DNA from: Phalacrocorax aristotelis
Lineage: Eukaryota > Chordata > Aves > Suliformes > Phalacrocoracidae
Direction of reading: 5' to 3'
Length of the DNA stretch: 64,000 bases
NCBI RefSeq assembly: GCF_949628215.1
Contig: NC_134278.1
Span: 44,349,191 to 44,413,190 of the forward strand
Shown here piece by piece: positions 1 through 13,612 of the stretch. Within the stretch, counting starts at the first letter, position 1, and every line of letters begins with the position of its first letter. The notes under the pieces were generated by a model that saw nothing but the letters and a program-made list of their open reading frames with translations, had not been told where the DNA came from and ran no database searches. A program made the position numbers and the translations under genes.

Positions 1-3000
1 TTTCCAGTTCAATTTCAAATAATGGTCAGCAGACTAAGAGATGTTCTAGCTGAGCAGCCTTGCATTCAATTTTGATGAAAAAGCCTGCCAGCTTTCAAGA
101 AAGTCTTAAAGAAAGTATATTTAAGCTTCTCTCTCCGCACCAGTAGAATATTGCAGAAGACAAAATATCCCCATGAGGTAGCCTAACTGGAAATCCAAGG
201 CAGCCTGGAAAATGAGCTATCCTGCTATGCTTTAGAAATTGCAAACAGCAGCAACCCAGTTTCTCATCTAACCTGAAGCTGCTGGCAGCATTTGCTGCAA
301 GATGCCTAATTCAGTGCCTCGACTCTCACACTGTGTGTAATTTGTTTAGGAATGAGCTATGAACTTGGATCTCAATTTGCACAACAGGATTTGGTTTGAT
401 TAAATGTGTCCAGATGAATTTGTAATGGGATTATAGATTTCAATTAGCAGTAAGCAACAATCATTACAAGGTAATACTTTTTCAAGCATGTTTTAACACG
501 TTGAATTGGGGCAAGAAATAGGAATAAGATGGAAAAGTCTTCCATTACTTTCTCCCCTCTACAACATTGTTACTGCTTCTTCATGCCCAAGTACTGGGTT
601 TTTTTCCAACTTAACTGTATTGTTCTTTCCTTTCTCTTTGCTTCCCTGTTGTCAAAGCAATGGCTTCTAGTTCCACTGAGCTCTAAACACGGACATGCTC
701 CCAGTAACAGGCTGATCTGCACTCTTCTGCCTGCTAGTGAATGACCATGAATAGATCTTTACTATATTTGATTGCTGAGCCAGGAGTGTTAAGCCAATTG
801 TTTCCATGCTGTTGGTAGGGGTACTGCTTGACTAAACTAGCCACCACTCCCTTACTTTGGCTTGTGTCTACGCTGCATGGTGGAGAGCAGGCTTGAGAAG
901 ACAATGTCCGTTCACTGAGCCCCATGATCCTCACAGCTGGTGGTAGCTGAAGAAGAGCCAACTCCCAATACTTCCTGCTCAATAGGTGATTAAGCCTCAC
1001 TTACACCTACTCTGTCAGACTGCATCTAAAAGAGTCATTTTGCAGAACCACACACACTAGGATTCTCTCTTCTCCAGGAAGCTCTAGAGCTTTGGTTTGG
1101 CCCCTTAGTGTAAAATTGAGGGTTTACAGCATGGGTTGTGGTCATCTCTTTTCTAATGAGTGGACTCAAATCTCTGTTGCCTGCAGTAGAGAGAGACTAC
1201 CATCACAGAGACGTGTACCAAAGTACAACTTGCAACCATGCAGTTAAATGTTCTTTCCAACAAACAGAATGGCCTCATTCAAAATGGAAACACTCCCTGG
1301 ATCTACTGCTCTCCAGACTGTGTCCAGACCAGGAAGTCTGAGAAGCTGTTACCTGACATGAGCCAGAATCGTGCTAGAAAGAGTGTTAACAGTGCTGGAC
1401 TTTGCTTGGGTCTGTCCCCTGGTCTTGAGTAGTTTTGTGTCCTCAGAGATCAGGAACTTAAGACAGTGGTGAAAGTAGGTATGTAATGGATTCTGAATAG
1501 GATGCTGGTCCTTTGGTAAGTAATGTCATTTGTTAACTGTGGTTTAAGTGCCCTGATTCCTCCTGTGAAAAAACACAAATGCTGAATGGAGAAGGTGAGA
1601 ATGAGGCAAAGCATCTTATTCTGCCTGTTTTCTTCTAGGGGCTTTGTAAATAACAATTACTGGTACAAATAATAATCACTTGTGACAGGCAAGAGAGTAA
1701 GTTTCTAATGTGTTTTACAGGTGTGCTGTCAGAAAATCCATTCAGTCCCATACAATATCCTCCAGGCGTTGCAAGAATTGGGACAAGGAGGGTAGGTGTT
1801 TAAAACTGTTAATAAACTGTCAACAATTGACCTGATACTTGCCTTGGGGGAACTGAGTAAGATGGGATGCCAGAGATAGCAGCTGTTCCTTTATCTTTCT
1901 CCATTCCTCCTAATCTCTTAAAAAATTAAGCTCCTTAAGAGTACTAAAAGTAATAAATCATACAGGCTGATATATAAAAATACATATATATACTTATACT
2001 CCTGACAAAACTGGTATGACACTGCCATTTCAGTCACATCCCAGTTTGAGGGGTATATAAACCCTGAAACAAACCGTTGTGTCTGCTCAGTTATGTCACT
2101 TACCTGAAGCACTGTTATACTCACTGCCTGTTGGTGAGCAGCTAACTGTATAATGCGCTTCCTTACAAAGTGTATAAATGCCCACAAGGAACTTTAAAGG
2201 ACACAGCAAAGAGTCCTACTTTAGCAGACTCTTCATTCTAAATAATAGGCACCCCAGAGAACAGAGAGGAGACAAACTGAATAAAAAGAAGCTTGACTGG
2301 GCAATGATTAATGCACACATCTGGGCAGACTTATCTTTTCCCCTCATCTATCATTGTGGTGGTTTGTGGCATTTATTATTATATAGACATCTGGTCTGTT
2401 CACGGCATAATCAGTCGATGGATTGCACATGCTCATGTTCTATTCTATCCTACAGAACCAGTCTGCATCTGTTTGCACCATACTGGAATACTCCGTTTGC
2501 ATACACTGCCAATACACTGGCACAAACAGTATGGAAATGACTCACAGGCAATGCACTAGTTATATTTTTGCCAAATGGGGCAATGGATTGGCAATTTTAT
2601 TGCATCTGCCATAATGTTCAGGCCAGCTTTCTCTTCTGCAAAGGAAAGCAAACAGCCTTCTAGACCAGATGAATTTAAAATGAAATATGACAAATTCTGC
2701 CCGTTCATTCATTCACATATTTCTGTTCACTAGTTACAGTATGTTCATCACTATTTTATTTATATCCTGTACAGTAAGGGAAGATCTGGTGCCTCTTTGC
2801 ACCAGTGTTCTGGATAGCTATTACCAAACCATGGAACTGAGCAGACTACTAAGGTCAAACCCCTGTTCTACAAGAACAGCATAAAATATGCCGTTGCTTA
2901 GCCTGGACAGATCCCCTAGTCTCTTGCTAATCTTTCATTTGATGGAGTCCTACTCTGAGTGTGCATTTCATTCTTTGAAATGTACAGAAAAACATCAAGA

Positions 3001-3883
3001 AAAAAGTTGGAGTTTAGAGCATAGAGATGGAAAGCCAACTGAGGAAAGAAGGACAAGAGACAGTGAGACACATAGGTAACATTTCCAAAGCCTCACAACA
3101 GGTTCATATGAGGAATTATTAACTGTGGCAGGAGGGAACTAACTATATGCCAGAGACCTCTCTGATTACTTCAGCAAATGGGAGAACGAAAGGACAAAGG
3201 GCTGATGAGTTGCAGTGATGTAAGATTTACTCATCCTGAAAACCAGTCCATAGGGGAAATAAATTTTAAAGTTAATGGGTATGTTTCTGAAAAGCACCCA
3301 CCTGTATGCTGTTTTCCAGGAACACAAAGCACATGTTAGAGGTACTTTAGATACAATTGTCAGAGGCCATAAGCAGAACAAGTTTTAGTTCAATATAGGG
3401 TTATTAGGCCAGACAATATCACTGAAGGCATTTCCCTCAGAGGGTATTTTCCTTATGTCTGAAACTGAAACCTGACTTGCAGATCCTCCGTTCTGCCTAA
3501 TGTCCTAACCTCCCTCTAGCCTTCTCTGCATCCTGCTGACCACTCGTGGAAACCCTCCAAGAAAAGGATGTCAAAGACTCATAGATCAGAGGCAAGCTTG
3601 AGTGTCTGATATGTTGTTTGGCCAATAAGTTCAGAGCAACTCAAGCAACCAGCAGACTGATACAGAATGCCTTTAATGGCCTGTGTGATGCTTCCATTCA
3701 ATTTAAGCTAAGCTGGCGGTCTTAGCACTTACATACCATCAGGGAAAGATGAGAGGCAGTGGAGCCAATGGAACAGTTTTGAAAGGGACTACTCTTACAC
3801 TCCCCTTCCTCTTCATCCTCTGGTCAGCCCCACCACCCCCCCAAACTCATACTTCCTAAGATTTTAATTTGTATTGCAATACT

Positions 3884-3926
3884 GTTTATAACAGATGCTC
3901 TTGCATAGAGTTTATAACAGATGCTC
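3884..3926. repeat. Two-copy tandem duplication, period 26
   Basis: A 17-nt unit beginning GTTTATAACAG occurs at 3,884-3,900 and again identically at 3,910-3,926. This looks like a small local duplication. Confidence 0.85.
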
Positions 3927-6683
3927 CATATTCAATCTTTTTTTCCAGAGTTAAAACTAAGACACAGGGAAGTATAAGTATGATGGGGTTCATGCAGTGG
4001 TAGGATTAATATGTAAAATCCAAAAGGTAGCTGCCTAGGAAAATTAAATGCCAGCAGTCATGACCAGTGGTAAATTCTTTTCACAACAGGTAGACAAGCT
4101 TTAACGTTTTAAATTGAAGTACATCCAAGTTTTAGGTGAGGGGTGTGGGGGTCTTTGGGGAGTTTGGGTTTTTTGTTTGTTTGCTTGTTTAGAGAAAATA
4201 GAAGTTATGTCTAAGATTGCATACTGGAAGGAATATTCATTTCCCTTCATCTTACAGGATCAGAGAAGAGAGTATCAGGTCTGTGTTCCCAGTAACTCTT
4301 GTCTGCTTCCACTGTGCAACGCCAGGGCTGCTGTATTTCATGTGGCAGTATAATGAAGTTCTTTAGAAACTCAGATGGCCCATATTTATTTCAGTGCCTC
4401 ATTTTTTAGTGCTGTTCCAGATAACGGTTTTGATGTATAATTCCCTGTGTGGTTAAAAGCTGTTGCTGTTCTCATATTTTTCACCAGCAGCTGAAATCTG
4501 CTAAACCAACAGCCACTGTGGCGTATTTGCCCGGATGCATGGCTGGGGTTTTTCAGTAGTTAGCCTTTGGAACTTACCCTTGATTCCATGAAGATGAAAG
4601 GTATCTGACTTTTAGTTAATAGGGTGAGGCAGAGAGCATTTGTCATGGGATTGGAATGCAATTTCAGCAGGATTGCAGGCATACAAAAGAAAACATTGCT
4701 GTGTTTTCATCGGAAAGATAATGATTAGGATATGTGAGTAAGGAGGTTTCATGGACGTACACTCCTCCTGCACCCTACCCTCAAGGAAAGGGCTTCACTG
4801 CCCACATGGCTAGAAAAGCAGAGGCAAATCCTACTCTGGCTTTACAGAGCCATTAGCTTCCCAGTAAGCCTACACCTAAGACTGTGCTTAATGTGAGCAT
4901 GCATGTGCATAGTTAAACTAAGCACAAACAGGGCTGTTTTCTAAACATGTCCTTATTAAAGCATTTCAATTGCTCTTTACCTCATATGCCAGCTACTTGC
5001 AAAGGTTGCAGTATTTTAGCACAGATATTCTTCCTTCATATTCATCTTTGTTATGATTCTTTATTCAGTGGAGAACTGGAGAAGAGCAGATCAATGTTAG
5101 TGCCTTTTGGGCTTGCCATAAGGGGAACTGAGATGATCAGCATAACATTACTGATAAGCACTCTGTAAAGAACTGAAATATATAAAAAAGGATGACCAAC
5201 TTTCTGCTCTAGGCCAGCTGCACTCGTTCAACACTCACAGCTTTACTACTCCTGACTGCAGTATGAACAGGAAACAACTGGCACTTACATGCAGAGCATC
5301 TCTTATACATCTTGGGTAACTGTAGACTGCATGATCCAGATGAGTTCACTCTGTCTGGGAAGCGTGGACAAAATACATTATTGCAGGAATTACAAATTCT
5401 GCCTTTTGATCCAAAGGAACTTCTATGACAGAGCTCACATTTTAAAAGATTTAAGAAAATTTTCATCTGTTGTCCGGGGATGTAAATCTTTCCATCATTA
5501 AAGTATGATTTTGCCCAATGTCTCTGGTCTCAGATTTCCCTTTCTATTCCTTTTATACAATGTCAGTCCATTTGATTTGGCAGTCATACTACTCACTTCC
5601 AAAGTCATTCTACTATGGCTGGTTGGCCATGGAAAACATAAGAAAAATGAAAACAGCAAACCCAGAAAGGAATATGCTCACTACATCAGGGATCTTTCAT
5701 TTTATATAAATAAACAATGCAATTTAGATTCATAGAATGTGAGAATCCAAGCTTTTACTCCAATTTGCAGATATTACTTCATGCAGGAAAGCAAACGTGT
5801 TTAAGTGGATGACCCTCTTGATTTCAGAATTAACTTATAAATTTATAAATGGTGTAAATTTTCCTCTATTTTTAAGCAGTCTTCTCTGTTGTGATTTTAT
5901 TTTCAATAATACAGATGTTTGAGTTTCTGAAAGGTTTGGGGGTGAAAAGCTGTAGTATCACTGTTGAGCTGCAGCTACACAAATTCCCTGGCATTTACAT
6001 TACAGCTTTCTTCTGTGCAAAATCCACAAGTAAAATAGTGGAACTTATTTATAAACCATCCAGCCTGCTGTCGGTTGGGTGGTTATAAACCATGCCTTTG
6101 ATTTCTTTGCACTACGCTTTCCAGTCTTTTAAAAGATTATTGCCTCAGCCACCTGCAAGCTGCATTCTTGTCATATAACCTACACATCTCATAGCCCACT
6201 GCAGAATAATCAGAGTTTTATAAAAGCATATTTAATCCACTGGCACACATATTTTGCTTCATTAGGTATTTCATACTTCATGCCATGAATTTTTTTACTA
6301 TATGGAAGAAGAGTGCCTGCCTTAAAAAATGTTTGGGTCCCTGAATTCATTAAACTTTGTTACAAGGAAAGGAAAAAAGTTTTAAATAAGTCCCAGCTGA
6401 TATCTGAAATTTCAAAGCAGCAGCAAACAGATCTGGATTTGTTATAGGGCATTTGAATTGAAATATCAGACTTTGCCTCTACAATTAGGCTTCTATGAAA
6501 TCCACTTCACTTTTTCTTCCATTTTTTTTTAATTCCATTCCCTAAGAGTTCTGCCACAAGATGGTTATTGCCTCCTCATATATTTCCTTTTCCTAGAGGA
6601 AAAGTTGCTACCAACACTACAGGGAATCTTGTGCTTTCTTGACAAGCTTTTCCTATTACTACATGGTGAGACAGCTGAGGATA

Positions 6684-6702
6684 AAGAATAGAATAGAATA
6701 GA
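6684..6702. repeat. Short (AGAAT)n simple repeat
   Basis: About four units of a pentanucleotide (AGAAT) directly precede an A-rich stretch, about 90 nt before a CR1 fragment. Confidence 0.8.
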
Positions 6703-6794
6703 AAAAAGAAACAGGGAGGACCTTGCTCCCTCTCTCCACCCAAGATGGCCTATTCCAGATTTGACTTGTGTAAGACAACTGTAAAATGAGATGC

Positions 6795-7914
6795 AAAAAG
6801 GAAGATCTGAGGAATTACAGGCTAGTCAACTTCACCTTAATCCCTGGGTAGGTGGTGAAGCAACTAATCCCGGAAAACAGTTCCAAACACATGAAGGACA
6901 CGAAGGTGTTCAGGAGCCGTCGGCACAGATTTACAAAGGTGATATCATGCTTAACTAACCTGGTAACCTTCTAGAATGAAGTGACTGGCTTGGTGGGCAA
7001 GGAGAGAGCAGTGGGTCTTGCTTATCGTTACTTAAGTCTCCCATAACATCCTTATAGACAAACTGATGAATAACAGATTAGATAAGTAGACAGTGAGGTG
7101 GACTGGACACTGGCTGAACACCTGGATCCAAAGGGTTGTGATCGGAGCACAAACTGCAGTTGGAAGCACATCGCTAGTGGTGCACCCTAGGGGTTGATAC
7201 TGGGGCCAGTACTGTTCAACACCTTAATTAATGACATGGATGATGGGACCGAGTGCATTGCAGCAAGTTTGCAAATGACACAAAAATGGGAGGAGTGGCT
7301 GCTACACCAGATGGGTGTGCTGCCACGCAGAGGGACCTTGACAGGCTGGAAAATGGGTCTGAGAAGAGTGTCAGGAAGACAGCTGGAAAACACCTCTGCA
7401 AAGAAGGATTTTGGAGTGCTGGCGGACAACAAATTGCACATGAGCCAGCACCCTCATGGCAAAAAAGGCCAAGCATTCTTGATTGCATTAGGAAGAGTGC
7501 TACCAACAGGCTGATGGATGTCCCCTCTACACAACCTTGGTGAGGCCCCACCTGAATTCCTGTGTCTAGCTCTGGGCTCCCCAGTACAAAAGATATGGAC
7601 CTATTGGAGTGAGTCAAGTGAAGAGCCATGAAGATGATGAAGAGACTGGACCACCTGATATATGAGGAGAGACTTGAAGAGCTGGGGTTGTTCAGCGTGG
7701 AGATGGCTCAAAGAGGATCTAATCAATGTATACCTGAAGGGAGGGAATAAAGAAGCAGAAGCCAGGCTCTGCTTAGCGGTGCCCACTGACAAGATAAACT
7801 GGAATACAAGGGATTCCATTTAAACAGAAGAAAAAATCTTTTTACTCTGAGAATGGTCAAACTAGAAGATCTCAAGAGATCTCTTCCAACCTCAATCATT
7901 CTGTGATTCTGTGA
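6795..7914 (+). mobile_element. CR1 LINE fragment, 5'-truncated, decayed
   Basis: Sense-strand remnant of the 3' half of a CR1 non-LTR retrotransposon. The sequence follows the reverse-transcriptase part of ORF2 (the region around 'GN/GNYR', then 'GPVLFN' near 7,200 and a SKFANDTK segment near 7,260). It continues through the ORF2 tail and ends in the typical CR1 3' terminus, two ATTCTGTG-type repeats at 7,898-7,914. The frame is broken many times, and the usual FADD catalytic motif reads FAND, so it is inactive. 5' truncation is normal for CR1. Subfamily not assigned. Confidence 0.93.
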
Positions 7915-10032
7915 AGACACCTGCCACTGAGATGTAGGAAGCTGTCTTTAAAAAGCAGTCTCGAGTTTCTCAGCTGCTTCTGGTTTTAGAGTCCAGAACT
8001 ACGAATTGCATGAAATCTGGCATCTTACTTAGACCTTAATTGCATGAGTTTAAATTTTTATTCTTGGAAGAATATCAACCTCCATAGCTCCAACCTCCAT
8101 AGTTTCTGAGAAAACTTGAGTGAACCAAGACAACTGTAAATCAAGAAGGCAAATGAATAACACACCAAAAAAATTCCTTTAATAAAAAAGAGGAAAATAT
8201 TGGTAGAAAGCTAAAGCTTATAATTTTGGGGCTAAGCTCAGGTTTTGCTGAACAGTAGGGGCCACTATTGGTCACCTACTTGCCAAGAAAGTTAACTGCC
8301 AAGTCTCAGTTTGTGGCTCCTGTTTGCAGCACTGCAGGTCACCGCACTCCTGAAATGCCAGTTAAATAGCAAGCAGAAGCCAGGCACAGGCATCTCCCAC
8401 TCTTGTGCGAGACCTTCCCTCAGGAGGTTCCTTCCTGTAAAGCTAAACATGCCCCCAATGTGCCTCCTGGCCACAGCTCACTTAGTTCATGAACACCATT
8501 ACCACCACATGCTCCTTCTGCCCCTGCTGACCTCACAGCAAACTCAAGTAAAATAACAAGGAATTTCAAAGGAATAGAGATATCAGTTCAAAATAAACAG
8601 ACACTTCTCAGTTTTACCTCATGTGATAGTCTCAGCGAGTGCTGCATAATCAAACGCAACATATATTTTGTTTTTCCAGAATGCATTTAAGCTGTGCTAA
8701 GCAGCTTTGTTACGGATTCTCATGGCTGAGTAATGGACAAACTTAAACGATCTCCTGTGATACTGCTTTGGAGGCAATACCAAAAGACCCATAGAAACAT
8801 CTACCATCTGTAAGCTAAATCTGAGCACTCAGTGCAGCTTTGATAAAAAGCCTGAGAGCTTGTTAGCACATTCTCAGCTGTGCACACTCCAATTACAAAA
8901 AGGAAGATTAATATCAACTTCAGTCACCTGAAAGTTAGTTGACTACTTCAAGCGAGTAACCTTAAGCCCTATATGTATCAAGGGAATGAATGAGGCACCT
9001 CCAGAGGGTAATTCATCTCATCCTAAATCTGGTGCTTTAGACAAGATGAATCTCTCCCTGCAGACACTTGATTCATCTCACTGACTACAGAGCTCAGAGT
9101 TTCAACTTAGAAAACTTCCAAGATTATAAGTCAGGTAAAGTAGGTAACAGACAGCCTACAGTGTAGCTACCTACTGTAGCTTATACATAAGATAAAGGTT
9201 GCATAAAACATCTATTATCTGAACTCTGTTATCAGTCATCTACATAGACATTTTCATTGGGAATATATATCGAGAAATTAGTCGAAAAGCAGATTCCATA
9301 ATGACAGGCAGGTTCTGGGTGCAAATCTTTCAGAATGCAGCACAGTTATTATACAGCCAGTAGTTACCAGTATCAGGAGACATTATATAGTGCTATATAA
9401 TACCTATGAGCCTTCAGTAAAAAAGCACAGTTTTGCAGATGGACTTTTCAAATATCCTGTCTCAGACACTGCAAAATGAGCAAACATAAATTTCCAAGGA
9501 AAGGAGCTGTTGACAAGGCTGCAGTAGTTAGAAAAACTAAACAAAGCACAAACTCTAAATTCAAAGCACCCATTTTATTTGTGGTTTTACTATTTAAAAT
9601 GTTTTCTTCATTTTAGTATCATCATGCTTGAAATTCTGCAATTACAACATAAGACAAGGTATTTCTCCCGTTTTCTTACACAGCAGATGCCAAAAGTACT
9701 GATACCATATGTATGTGTGATGAGAGAGGGAATAAGCACGTAACAAAACAAAAGAGCACAGAGGTATTATGGAAATAGTTAGGGAGTTGGCTCATGAATA
9801 CCTCAGACTGGAGTTGTTAACTTCTCATGTTAAATCAACTGGTGTTACCCTTTCTATTAAAAGGTTGACCTCCCCCACAGTTGTTTTGTCACTGTTCGCT
9901 GGCAGGAATTGGAAATTTGACTACTGATCGCAACAATTTGGGGCCATCTTAGGAAATGTTTTTTCTTGTCCCCGCATATAAAATGGAGATAATGGCTTGG
10001 GTTTCTTGAAGTTAAGAAAGCTGCAGGGTAAT

Positions 10033-10650
10033 TCAGTTGCCCAAGTGCAGACATCTAGTGCACATACAATGTTTTCAGCTCTTCAAACATCTGCAGAGGG
10101 TTGGTAAACATGACGCAACGCTTGAGGAAGACATGGCTTCTACAGTGGCAGCGAGAGAGCAGAGGTAATATCCCACAGAGCCTAAATGATCTACATATAT
10201 GCAATTGAATCCTTCCAAAAGGTAGGTGCCTACAAGCATGCTGCTTCCTTAAGCTCTCATTACAACCAGAAAAGATCTAATCAGCACAATCAAAGGAGCC
10301 TAACAAGCACTATCTCACTGAGTGGATATTGACAGCTTGATTTAGTTGCCCATCTATAGACACCTAGTATTATCTCAGATGTCATGAGGTGTTTAAGACT
10401 AATGGCTGCCAAACATGACACAGGACTTGAGGAAGACCATTATCCTTCTGGAATGATGGCTGGAGGCCAGCAGTGTAGGTCTTTAGCATCATAAATAGCA
10501 CTAAATACCTGCAACCACACCTCAAAGCTGGTCACCTGAAGCTTGCTCTGGGCTCCACTGACTGTGTTGACTAGACGCTCATTTTAATTACCTAAGCATA
10601 AGAACCTAATACTATTTGAGATGTTTAAAGGTCTTCCATGTGACTTCCAG
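10033..10650. repeat. Three diverged copies of an unnamed repeat
   Basis: Two copies of roughly 130 nt (from 10,033 and from 10,342, offset about 305-309 nt) share 'AGTTGCCCA...AGACA.CTAGT' followed by 'AAACATGAC.CA..' and 'CTTGAGGAAGAC'. A third, shorter copy begins at 10,583 ('TTTAATTACCTAAG...CCTAATACTATTTGAGATG') and aligns with the start of copy two. The copies are clearly diverged. They could be an old local tandem duplication or three insertions of an old sauropsid element. Family not recognised. Confidence 0.65.
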
Positions 10651-10970
10651 AAAAACTAAGGTCTCCCTTAGGCCTTTTGTCATACTTACCAGATACACGC
10701 AAATATTCTGGATACTTTATAGCATCTCAAATGTCTCTTCTTCCCCTTACTTAGGTAACTGAATCAAGCCCTAGATCTCCATTGACTACAGAGGTACCTC
10801 TGTAGGTACATCTAGTATGCCTACAGGTACCTACAAAGATGACAAATTTAGGTATGTTAATCTCACACATGCAAGATTCCTTATCTAATACTTAAAATTA
10901 ACTAACTCAAAGGCTGTTAGAAGAGGAGAAAAAAAAGCATGAAGTGCTCAGGGTATTTTAGTTGAGGGCA

Positions 10971-11013
10971 TTATTCAACAATGTTGAATCGTTGAATAAC
11001 AACTATGTTGTTA
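10971..11013. repeat. Two adjacent short inverted repeats
   Basis: TTATTCAAC (10,971-10,979) pairs perfectly with GTTGAATAA (10,991-10,999) across an 11-nt loop that itself holds a second GTTGAAT. TAACAAC (10,997-11,003) pairs with GTTGTTA (11,007-11,013) across a 3-nt loop. The two hairpins share three bases, so they are mutually exclusive or slipped. Confidence 0.8.
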
Positions 11014-11650
11014 CTAGTAAGAAGAGTAAAATCTGTACTAGTGTTATGGGAGCCAATGTTATGCACAGAGCTTCAGTTGCACATCGATGTAATTTTTGCT
11101 CTTCCTTAGACAACAGCGCATTCCTCCATTTCTAAAAATGAGTAACATTGTTTTGTCACTTTGCACTGTCACAGCTATTAGGTACTCTTTTTCCAAACAG
11201 AGCTTCTATTTTATTATGTGATATATATAGCCAACAAAAGGACAACCCTCTGTCCTAGGAACTTGCAACCTAATAATAAGATAGGAAATAGCAGATGGAG
11301 ACTGGTTGGCACATAGAGGAAGCACAGTAAAACCACAACACAGCTTCATGACATCAAGTGCGTAATGGCAATCTAACTGTTAAGTTCTATAAGAAAACAT
11401 AATTTCTGTAAGTTCTTAGTTCCTAAACTGATCTAAAAGCTTTTTCCTTATCTTAAAGAAAATTTTTTAAAAACCTAGTTCAGAAACAAAGACACAGAAT
11501 TAAACAGATTTTTTGAAAAGAATTTTAGATTGTATCTAGATTGTACCAGAAAACCCACTACTCTTGACATGATTTCCCACTCCAGAATAAAGGGATAAGT
11601 AAGATGAGTTCATGAATTCTAAGTTGTTTTTTCCCTTCTTTTTTTTTCTT

Positions 11651-11674
11651 GGGGGGGGCGGGGAGGGGTGGGGG
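11651..11674 (+). other. Potential G-quadruplex tract
   Basis: Four G runs (8, 4, 4 and 5 Gs) separated by single bases C, A and T lie on the + strand, directly after a T-rich stretch. This satisfies the classic G3+N1-7 quadruplex pattern with minimal 1-nt loops. It stands alone in AT-rich DNA 8 kb upstream of the UFL1 promoter. Confidence 0.8.
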
Positions 11675-13591
11675 TGTAAGGCTTTTAATCTTCCTACCAC
11701 TCTCCACCAGTAGTTTCCTCTGTGCTATTTCATTAGACTGACACTATATTAAAAGCAAGTGACTTCTGTAAGGAAAGACTTAACCATGTAATATCCAAAA
11801 TACCAAAAGGATGTGACACGTGGAGAAAACAGAAGAGGAAATCTCTACAAATTAATTTTCTGAGACAGGAAGTTTATAACACTCTTGAAAAAAAGGCAGT
11901 GCAATAATAAATATATTGTGCAGAGGACCAAAATATAAGGGATATTTTCCTACCTAAATATCTGATCTTTATCTTCAGTAGTTATCATTTGAGCACTTAG
12001 GAAGAATTTTTTTCTCAAATCTAATATTTGCAGATGCAAATATAGCAGGTTTGGATTTATTTTTCTTTTTTTATTTTTTTTTTTTGCTGTGTTTGTTTCT
12101 GATAGAAAGATGAATTTGCTTCTCAGAATGCATTGGCATTTCATAAAGATCCATCTGAAAGATACTGGAGGATTTTTATCCTAGTGCATCTGTGTTGTTT
12201 GCAGTGCATGCAACATGAAGGCACCCTCTAAAAAAATGACACAGAATGCAATGGATTCATGTGTTGAGCTAAAATAGAACACAGTTGTTCTGCTCAAGCA
12301 TGCCTGTAATTTCAAAGGCTTGGTGCAGGAACGAGTTGAAACAAAAAACCCCATACAAATTTCACGTTAACCCTTTGAATGCTTTCTCCACAAATACTTT
12401 TACTTCTTTGAGTCTGTTTAATTAGTTTTCTGGAAAGATGTTAAAATGAACTTTTTCAAATAATTTTGTTGCTCAGTTCATAGACGAAAAACCAAAGTGT
12501 AGGATTGTTTATTTAACTTACAAATGTAAATAAATTTTGATAAGAGCAATCAGGAGATGTATTAGTGAATAGTATGCAAGAACTCAACCAGAAGCATTTG
12601 GGCTACTGCAACTTGGCAACTTACCACACGTGAGCTGAGATGTGATGATTGACCACTGCAAGCTCCTAGCCTGTACCAGTTGCAACATAAGATAAAGTTG
12701 CTCCAACCCGACTTTACTTTCAGTTGGAGAAGGTTGGACCACATTTATCCCCAGATATGACCATGCTTTTTGACTGTGTCTCCACTCACAAAATCTGATT
12801 TAAATATAGCATGAAGCTGTGTAACTTATTAATATCATTAGATACTAGGGAATTCAGAGTCACAATACATCAAATAATCGGATCAGATCTTGAAATGTGT
12901 TGATCACCTTCCATTTCCTTTACTCACATTTACAAAATGATCAGAATCGTGAGAGCTCTGAATCATTTGTGATTCATTTTTCCTACAAAACCACTTAACT
13001 GTGCATAAGACCACATGTAAGAGAGAGACATCCTACAGAGCTCCAGACCCTGGATATTTTAGACAACCAAGTCTTATAATTCTCCCTTAGAAAATTCCAG
13101 CTGAAAACCAGTTAAGTTTTTCGCCTCATAACTCACAACTTGAGGTAGTGCCAGAACATCATTATTCTGGGGTTTTGCACCAATTTAACTTAATTTCAGC
13201 TTTTCCCTATATATCACTTGTTTACCTTCTGAGTAAAGGCTGAATCATATTTCAGCTTTTTTTAAATCAGACAAGGCAGACCCTACCTGTAAAACAGACC
13301 CTATATTCCCCTGTCCTCATAAATTGTACCTACAGACCTTACAGGGTTTTTTTTCTTTTTAACTTGGACACCTAGAATTGTACCTGATTCTGACAACCAG
13401 TGTCTTTCACTGCAGCATTAACAATCCCATCTTTATCAGCAATATCTTACCCCAAGCACCCTCGCATCATACTGATCCTTTTCACAAATATTACACGTTT
13501 TTAGGCCACACTGATTCTGTGATGACTAATTCAACTAAAGCACTACAGTGACACAAACACTAATGCTCATTAATTAATTCCATGTGGAAAT

Positions 13592-13612
13592 TAGATGATT
13601 TCTAATCATCTA
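13592..13612. repeat. Perfect 9-bp inverted repeat, 3-nt loop
   Basis: TAGATGATT (13,592-13,600) and AATCATCTA (13,604-13,612) are perfect reverse complements around TCT. No repeat or gene context is apparent. Confidence 0.85.

Larger units (their letters stand above)
1..6794. other. Intergenic DNA, no gene seen
   Basis: AT-rich single-copy-looking DNA. Open frames here are short (at most 120 codons), lack recognisable motifs and are not flanked by convincing splice sites in a consistent frame. By synteny with mammals it should be part of the interval between FUT9 and UFL1, but no FUT9 sequence is visible. It contains a small tandem duplication (3,884-3,926) and a short (AGAAT)n tract (6,684-6,702). 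On the minus strand a consensus splice donor occurs near 2,103, without a supported exon. Confidence 0.7.

Noticed and set aside
2178-2540. 120-codon open frame in the upstream intergenic region
   Set aside because: Cys/His-rich composition looked LIM-like at first, but cysteine spacing does not fit any zinc-binding pattern and overlapping frames are equally open.
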